Assembly (NCBI GenBank): GCA_030698645.1
Contig: JAUYMV010000532.1
Span: forward strand, 1 to 7,921
Direction: 5' to 3'
DNA from: Mesorhizobium sp.
Lineage (GTDB): Bacteria; Pseudomonadota; Alphaproteobacteria; Rhizobiales; Rhizobiaceae
DNA: 7,921 nucleotides
Below, in pieces: positions 5,506 to 7,921 of this stretch (its first letter is position 1; each line of letters opens with the position of its first letter). The notes beneath the pieces were generated by a model, which was not told where the DNA came from, did not search any database, and was given only the letters and a program-made list of their open reading frames with translations. Made by a program: the position numbers and the translations under genes.

Positions 5506-6639
5506 CTATGTCGACCCGTAACGCTTCATGACCTCCAGCAGCCTGTCGTGCGGCAGCGCGATCGAGCGGTTGCCGTCGCGGCCGGTCATGGTCTGGTTGG
5601 CGACCATGGAGTCGATGATCGCCTCCTCGGTCGCTTCGATGACGCCCTCGTAGAGCGGGTTCAGGTCGGCGTTGGCGAGTTGCTCGATGCGGCGGGTGCG
5701 ACCGGGCGGCGTCGCGAAAGCTTGCGCATTGGCGGTCGAGAAGGCGAGGAAGATGTCGCCGGAACTGTCGTGGCCGATGGCGCCGGTGCGCGCCATGCCG
5801 AGCGGCACGCGGCGGGCGAGCTTCTTCGCCTGGTGGCCGCCGAGCGGCGCGTCGGTGGCGACGATGACGATGATGGAGCCGGCCGGCTTGCCACGCAGCA
5901 GATCCTCCGTGATGTGTTTGCCGACCGGCGCGCCGAGGATCGTGCACTGGTGGCGGAGGCCAAAGTTCGACTGCACGAAGACGCCGACCGTGTAGTCGCC
6001 GCCGGCCGTCCGCACCATGCGCGAGGCGGTGCCGCTGCCGCCCTTGAAGTCGTAGCAGATCATGCCGGTGCCGCCGCCGACGCTACCCTGTTCGAGCGGG
6101 CCTGAGCGTGCGCCGTCGAGCGCCTCGAAGACGTGCTCGGTCGTGACGTGAAAGCCGTTGATGTCGTTCAGATCGCCGTCGAAGGTTTCGGCCGCCACCG
6201 GCAGGCCCCAGCTGTCTGTCAGGCCCTGCAGCCTCGGATAGAGCCAGCGCACCGATGCGTCGCGCGCGATGCCGCAGGAATGCGTGTTGGTGATCGTCAC
6301 CGGCATGTCGAGCTCGCCGGATTCCTCGATCCAGATCGTGCCGGTCATCTCGCCATTGCCGTTCAGCGCATAGAACCCGGCGGCGCAGGGAATGTGCAGG
6401 CCGTCATGGCCGCGCGGCAGGATGGCGGTGACCCCGGTGCGCACCGGGCCCTCGCCGACCACGAGCGGGCCGTCGCCGCGGATGAGGGTCGAGTAGCCGA
6501 CGGCGACGCCCGCGACGTCGGTGATGGCGTTGAATGGGCCGGGAGTGCCGGGGAGCGGCAGGCCGATTCCGCGTGCCCGCGGATGGCCCGACGGGGTGGC
6601 GAGCCAGTGGGGGGAGGAGGGGAGAGATTCGGAGGTCAT
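5506..6639 (-). CDS. P1 family (S58, DmpA-like) aminopeptidase
   Basis: Predicted 377-residue protein of the DmpA/BapA family of Ntn-type self-cleaving aminopeptidases. The N-terminal hallmark RARGIGLPLPGTPGPFNAIT (21-40) continues into DVAGVAVGYST. The GSVGGGTGM (185-193) and SNFG (224-227) segments are present. The self-cleavage site is G254-S255 in AGSIIVIVATDAPL, where the released S255 would be the N-terminal nucleophile. DmpA of Ochrobactrum releases N-terminal L- and D-amino acids such as D-Ala from amides and short peptides, and relatives cut beta-peptides; the substrate here cannot be assigned. No signal peptide is seen. The start at 6639 gives the family's usual length. There is no Shine-Dalgarno sequence before it and no other start codon nearby, so translation may be leaderless or poorly initiated. 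Confidence 0.93.
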   Translation of the reverse strand: MTSESLPSSPHWLATPSGHPRARGIGLPLPGTPGPFNAITDVAGVAVGYSTLIRGDGPLVVGEGPVRTGVTAILPRGHDGLHIPCAAGFYALNGNGEMTGTIWIEESGELDMPVTITNTHSCGIARDASVRWLYPRLQGLTDSWGLPVAAETFDGDLNDINGFHVTTEHVFEALDGARSGPLEQGSVGGGTGMICYDFKGGSGTASRMVRTAGGDYTVGVFVQSNFGLRHQCTILGAPVGKHITEDLLRGKPAGSIIVIVATDAPLGGHQAKKLARRVPLGMARTGAIGHDSSGDIFLAFSTANAQAFATPPGRTRRIEQLANADLNPLYEGVIEATEEAIIDSMVANQTMTGRDGNRSIALPHDRLLEVMKRYGST

Positions 6640-6671
6640 GGCGACAGCGTAGCAGCGGATAACTGCGGCCT

Positions 6672-6810
6672 CTACCTCCCCCTTGTGGGGAGGTCGACGC
6701 GAAGCGTCGGGTGGGGGTCGCGAGCGAAGCGAGCCAGCAAGACTTTCATGGCGCGCGAGGCACCCCCACCCGCCTGCCGGCGTCCTTCGGACCCCCTCAA
6801 GGGGAGGGAG
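6672..6810. repeat. Palindromic intergenic repeat element (about 139 bp)
   Basis: The left arm (6672-6718) and right arm (6762-6810) are imperfect inverted copies: the first ends in GGGTGGGGGT and the second begins ACCCCCACCC. Nested hairpins are CCTCCCC/GGGGAGG (6675-6681, 6687-6693), CGACGC/GCGTCG (6695-6700, 6704-6709), GTCC/GGAC (6782-6785, 6789-6792) and CCCCT/AGGGG (6793-6797, 6800-6804). There is no open reading frame with a recognisable product. It fills the gap between regA and the peptidase gene and resembles non-autonomous palindromic repeats widespread in Hyphomicrobiales. It may end regA transcripts. A shorter relative is at 20-56. Confidence 0.8.
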
Positions 6811-6863
6811 GCTAGTCGCGGGCGTCGGCGCCCCTCTCGCGGCCTCGCAAAGGGAAGTAAGGC

Positions 6864-7424
6864 CTACCTCGGCGCGCGTTTGGCGAGGATGCGCTGCAGG
6901 GTGCGGCGGTGCATGTTGAGCCGGCGGGCGGTTTCCGAGACGTTGCGCTCGCACATCTCGTAGACGCGCTGGATGTGCTCCCAGCGCACGCGGTCGGCCG
7001 ACATCGGGTTTTCCGGCGGCATGATCGGGTCGCTGGCGGTGCGGGTGAGTGCCGCGACGATGTCGTCGGCATCGGCGGGTTTCGAGAGATAGTCGATGGC
7101 GCCGAGCTTCACGGCGGTGACCGCGGTGGCGATGTTGCCGTAGCCGGTCAGGATGATGGTGCGCGAATCCGCGCGCTTCTCGCGGATGGCGGCGACGACG
7201 TCGAGGCCGTTGCCGTCGGCCAGCCGCATGTCGACCACGGCATAGGCCGGCGGATTGGCCTTCGCCTTGGCGATCGCCTCCTCGACGCTCTCGGCCGTCT
7301 CGACGATGAAGCCGCGGCCTTCCATGGCGCGCGCCAGCCGGGTCAGGAACGGCCTGTCGTCGTCGACGATGAGGAGCGAGGCGTCATCGCCCGGTACGAC
7401 TGCCGGCTGGCCGTTGTCTGTCAT
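6864..7424 (-). CDS. regA: RegA/ActR/PrrA redox response regulator
   Basis: Predicted 186-residue cytoplasmic regulator. The receiver domain (about 16-130) has the acidic pocket D21-D23, the phosphate acceptor D65 in AVVDMRLADGNGLDVV, T93 and K115. A short linker with four prolines (133-140) leads to a Fis-type helix-turn-helix at about 145-186 ending NVSETARRLNMHRRTLQRIL, the near-invariant DNA-binding sequence of RegA/ActR proteins. It is the partner of the kinase encoded just upstream and controls respiration, carbon and nitrogen metabolism and anaerobic genes according to redox state. ATG 7424 has a GGAAG-type ribosome site. A TTG at 7487 in the same frame would add 21 residues unlike the family and was rejected. 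The length matches the family (about 184 residues). Confidence 0.96.
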   Translation of the reverse strand: MTDNGQPAVVPGDDASLLIVDDDRPFLTRLARAMEGRGFIVETAESVEEAIAKAKANPPAYAVVDMRLADGNGLDVVAAIREKRADSRTIILTGYGNIATAVTAVKLGAIDYLSKPADADDIVAALTRTASDPIMPPENPMSADRVRWEHIQRVYEMCERNVSETARRLNMHRRTLQRILAKRAPR

Positions 7425-7449
7425 GCGTTTCTTCCCGGTCGATTGTTTG

Positions 7450-7459
7450 TTGCCGGCAA
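7450..7459. promoter_or_regulatory. Perfect 10-bp palindrome in the regB-regA gap
   Basis: TTGCCGGCAA lies 26 bases ahead of the regA start, just after a possible minus-strand -10 (CTATAT, plus 7459-7464). A weak -35 (TTGGAT, plus 7482-7487) sits 17 bases upstream of that hexamer. Together they suggest a secondary regA promoter with a possible operator, but the -35 match is poor and the site is unproven. Confidence 0.3.
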
Positions 7460-7507
7460 TATAGGCAAGTCTGATCTTAATATCCAATTCCCAGCCGAGT
7501 GCACGGT

Positions 7508-7921
7508 CTATCCGGCCGCCGGCTCCGATGAACCGGCCGGCAGGAACACGTCCCGCGGCCAGACGATCTCGGCGACCGCGCCCTTGCCCTGTTCGCGGGC
7601 GTTGCGGAAGGAGATCGTGGCGCCGGAGCGCTCGAGCAGGGTTTTCGCGATGAAGAGGCCAAGTCCGAGTCCGCCGCCGGTCGGATCGGCGCCCTGCGCG
7701 ACGATGCCGCGCGTCGTCATGTAGGGCTCGCCGATACGGTCGAGGATCTCCGCCTCGAAGCCCGGCCCGTCGTCGACGATCTCGATGCGCACCGAGGCCC
7801 CCGTCCAGCCCCAGCGGACGGTGACGGTCTCGCGGGCGAAGTCGACCGCGTTCTCCACCAGGTTGCCGAGGCCGTAGATGACGCCCGGATTGCGCCGGCC
7901 GACCGGCTCGGCGCCCGCCTC
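7508..7921 (-). CDS. regB: RegB/ActS/PrrB redox sensor histidine kinase (C-terminal part)
   Basis: The 3' end of a gene that runs off the window; 137 codons plus the stop are visible, all in the ATP-binding domain. The N box is RRNPGVIYGLGNLVENAVDF, with the N of VENA as the magnesium ligand. The G1 box is DDGPGF and the G2 box is GGGLGLGLFIAKTLLERSGA, all very close to RegB/ActS. Family knowledge: the full protein has six membrane helices, a quinone-sensing part, a redox-active cysteine and an H box, none of which is inside this window. It phosphorylates RegA. The gene ends 83 bases before regA on the same strand, consistent with a regB-regA operon. The GTG at 7858 is only an internal valine codon, because the frame stays open to the window edge. 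Confidence 0.94.
   Translation of the reverse strand, partial: EAGAEPVGRRNPGVIYGLGNLVENAVDFARETVTVRWGWTGASVRIEIVDDGPGFEAEILDRIGEPYMTTRGIVAQGADPTGGGLGLGLFIAKTLLERSGATISFRNAREQGKGAVAEIVWPRDVFLPAGSSEPAAG

Noticed and set aside
6640..6954. Longer peptidase reading frame starting at 6954
   Set aside because: The extension runs through the palindromic repeat element and overlaps regA, and it has no family similarity. The conserved N-terminus begins just after 6639.
7425..7487. Longer regA from TTG 7487
   Set aside because: It adds 21 residues not typical of RegA/ActR, whereas ATG 7424 has a ribosome site and gives the family length.
1..7921. A new multi-gene defence or biosynthetic system
   Set aside because: Every substantial gene fits a known family, and gene order shows no cluster of unknown genes. 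Only higBA is an accessory module.

Overview
The window is GC-rich and its gene families point to an alphaproteobacterium of the Hyphomicrobiales, most like the Mesorhizobium/Phyllobacteriaceae group. The pointers are a RegB/RegA (ActS/ActR) redox pair, an MmcB-type DNA repair protein, an HmrR/CueR copper regulator, a DmpA-like S58 peptidase and the G/C-rich palindromic intergenic repeats common in that order. The genus is an inference; no rRNA, tRNA, CRISPR array, phage or transposase gene is visible.

Layout. Bases 1-188 hold a palindromic G/C-rich repeat and the leader of a universal stress protein gene (189-680, +). An Nfu-type iron-sulfur carrier gene follows (809-1384, +), with a promoter overlapped by a near-consensus Irr box (763-779). 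Its 3' side carries a tandem heptamer array that can fold back on degenerate inverted copies, then a strong bidirectional terminator (1506-1533). A lipoprotein L,D-transpeptidase (1586-2206, -) converges on nfu and is head-to-head with a CueR/HmrR copper regulator (2395-2793, +). Next come a membrane ferric-reductase/NOX-like flavocytochrome (2904-4259, +), preceded by an FNR/FixK-type box (2825-2838), and mmcB (4322-4825, +). One base beyond mmcB lies a convergent HigB-HigA toxin-antitoxin pair (4827-5417, -). The minus strand continues with an S58 (P1/DmpA) aminopeptidase (5506-6639), a palindromic repeat element (6672-6810), the response regulator regA (6864-7424) and the 3' end of the sensor kinase regB (7508 to the window edge).

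How it fits together. Most genes are separate housekeeping or stress units, not one operon. A redox/metal theme recurs: Fe-S assembly under probable Irr control, a copper sensor beside a haem/flavin reductase under probable FNR/FixK-family control, and the RegBA redox system. The higBA pair looks like a small accessory insert between conserved genes. No clearly undescribed multi-gene system was found. The best leads are the two metal/oxygen regulatory sites and the fold-back heptamer array in the nfu 3' region. No stretch over 300 bases lacks a gene.
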